Shown here: positions 63,866-64,000 of the stretch, one piece after another
How positions within the stretch are numbered: position 1 is the stretch's first letter
Layout of the letters: the number at the start of each line of letters is the position of its first letter
From: an uncultured Pelagibacteraceae bacterium
GTDB lineage: Bacteria > Pseudomonadota > Alphaproteobacteria > Pelagibacterales > Pelagibacteraceae
Direction: 5' to 3'
DNA: 64,000 bases
Assembly (NCBI GenBank): GCA_902623735.1
Contig: CACNUU010000002.1
Coordinates: 98,761 to 162,760, forward strand
Translations under genes and position numbers: made by a program
The notes under the pieces: generated by a model
The model's database searches: none
What the model was told of the DNA's origin: nothing
Seen by the model: the letters and a program-made list of their open reading frames with translations, nothing else

Positions 63866-64000
63866 AAGTAAGATATTAATATAATTGTAATTACTGGAAT
63901 TACCACTGCAGAGATGTATAAAAGCCTATTTGCGACATTTTTTATTTTATCATTTGTAATATAATCCTCAAAAACCTCACTTATGCTTAATGCTGAAAAG
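63862..64000 (-). CDS. sdhD: Succinate dehydrogenase membrane anchor SdhD, 3' end only
   Basis: Too short for the ORF track. The minus strand reads open from the window edge for 45 codons, beginning [20 protein letters not shown] and ending in a hydrophobic segment ([20 protein letters not shown]) before a TGA that overlaps the sdhA start codon. The position before sdhA, the E-D-Y/H type motif and the last membrane helix fit the SdhD anchor of complex II. The 5' part and sdhC lie outside the window. Confidence 0.8.
   Translation of the reverse strand, partial: FSALSISEVFEDYITNDKIKNVANRLLYISAVVIPVITIILISYL

Overview
This window looks like a piece of the core genome of a SAR11-type alphaproteobacterium (Pelagibacterales, Candidatus Pelagibacter-like). 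The evidence is very high AT content with many A and T homopolymers, almost no space between genes (the longest gap is 192 bases), lysine/isoleucine/asparagine-rich proteins, and alphaproteobacterial gene order such as rplU-rpmA-obgE-proBA-nadD-rsfS, atpHAGDC without the F0 genes, sucCDAB next to mdh and sdh, hisC-tyrA divergent from metXW, and a chvIG-like pair. I see no tRNA, rRNA, insertion sequence, prophage or CRISPR array. The species is inferred from these traits, not from a database search.

Layout. 1-5.9 kb: 3' part of an oligopeptidase B-like gene, a small heat-shock protein with a likely RNA thermometer, a small lipoprotein, a purine permease facing a phosphoribosyltransferase, a DUF1330 protein, an AlkA-type glycosylase and a DMT transporter. 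5.9-11.2 kb: msrA, a two-domain sulfurtransferase and an RND efflux pair. 11.2-22.6 kb: a lysozyme-like lipoprotein, a VanZ-like protein, gpmA, then a long minus-strand run read as polA, chvI-like, chvG-like, ahcY, tsaE, amgK-like, murU-like; then bioY and a RegA/ActR-type regulator. 22.7-25.8 kb: a polyamine operon (ornithine decarboxylase, deoxyhypusine-synthase-like enzyme, ureohydrolase). 25.8-35.1 kb: queuosine-precursor transporter, rpmB, pyrD, class I lysS, trkH, an AmpG-like MFS protein, an NlpC/P60 hydrolase, tyrA and hisC. 35.1-44.3 kb: SAM-II riboswitch and metX-metW-gloB, then rplU-rpmA-obgE-proB-proA-nadD-rsfS-ctpA-rppH. 44.3-64 kb: one uninterrupted minus-strand block read as sdhD(end)-sdhA-sdhB-mmsA-mdh-sucC-sucD-sucA-sucB-lpdA-priA-atpH-A-G-D-C.

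How it fits together. The right third couples the oxidative TCA arm (2-oxoglutarate to oxaloacetate) to the F1 part of ATP synthase. The centre holds amino-acid (Met, Pro, Tyr, His), pyrimidine and polyamine synthesis plus translation genes. Several separate genes (AmgK/MurU-like pair, AmpG-like carrier, NlpC/P60 and lysozyme-like proteins) suggest peptidoglycan turnover and recycling.

The most interesting signals are in RNA. Upstream of metX is a SAM-II aptamer whose predicted transcript starts at the first aptamer stem, and which overlaps a long alternative hairpin that cannot coexist with it. Upstream of hsp20 is a sigma32-like promoter followed by a hairpin and a ROSE-type UUGCU/AGGAGG element. 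rpmB appears to be transcribed with an almost absent leader. Seven of the nine convergent gene pairs overlap at their 3' ends, three of them by interlocking stop codons.
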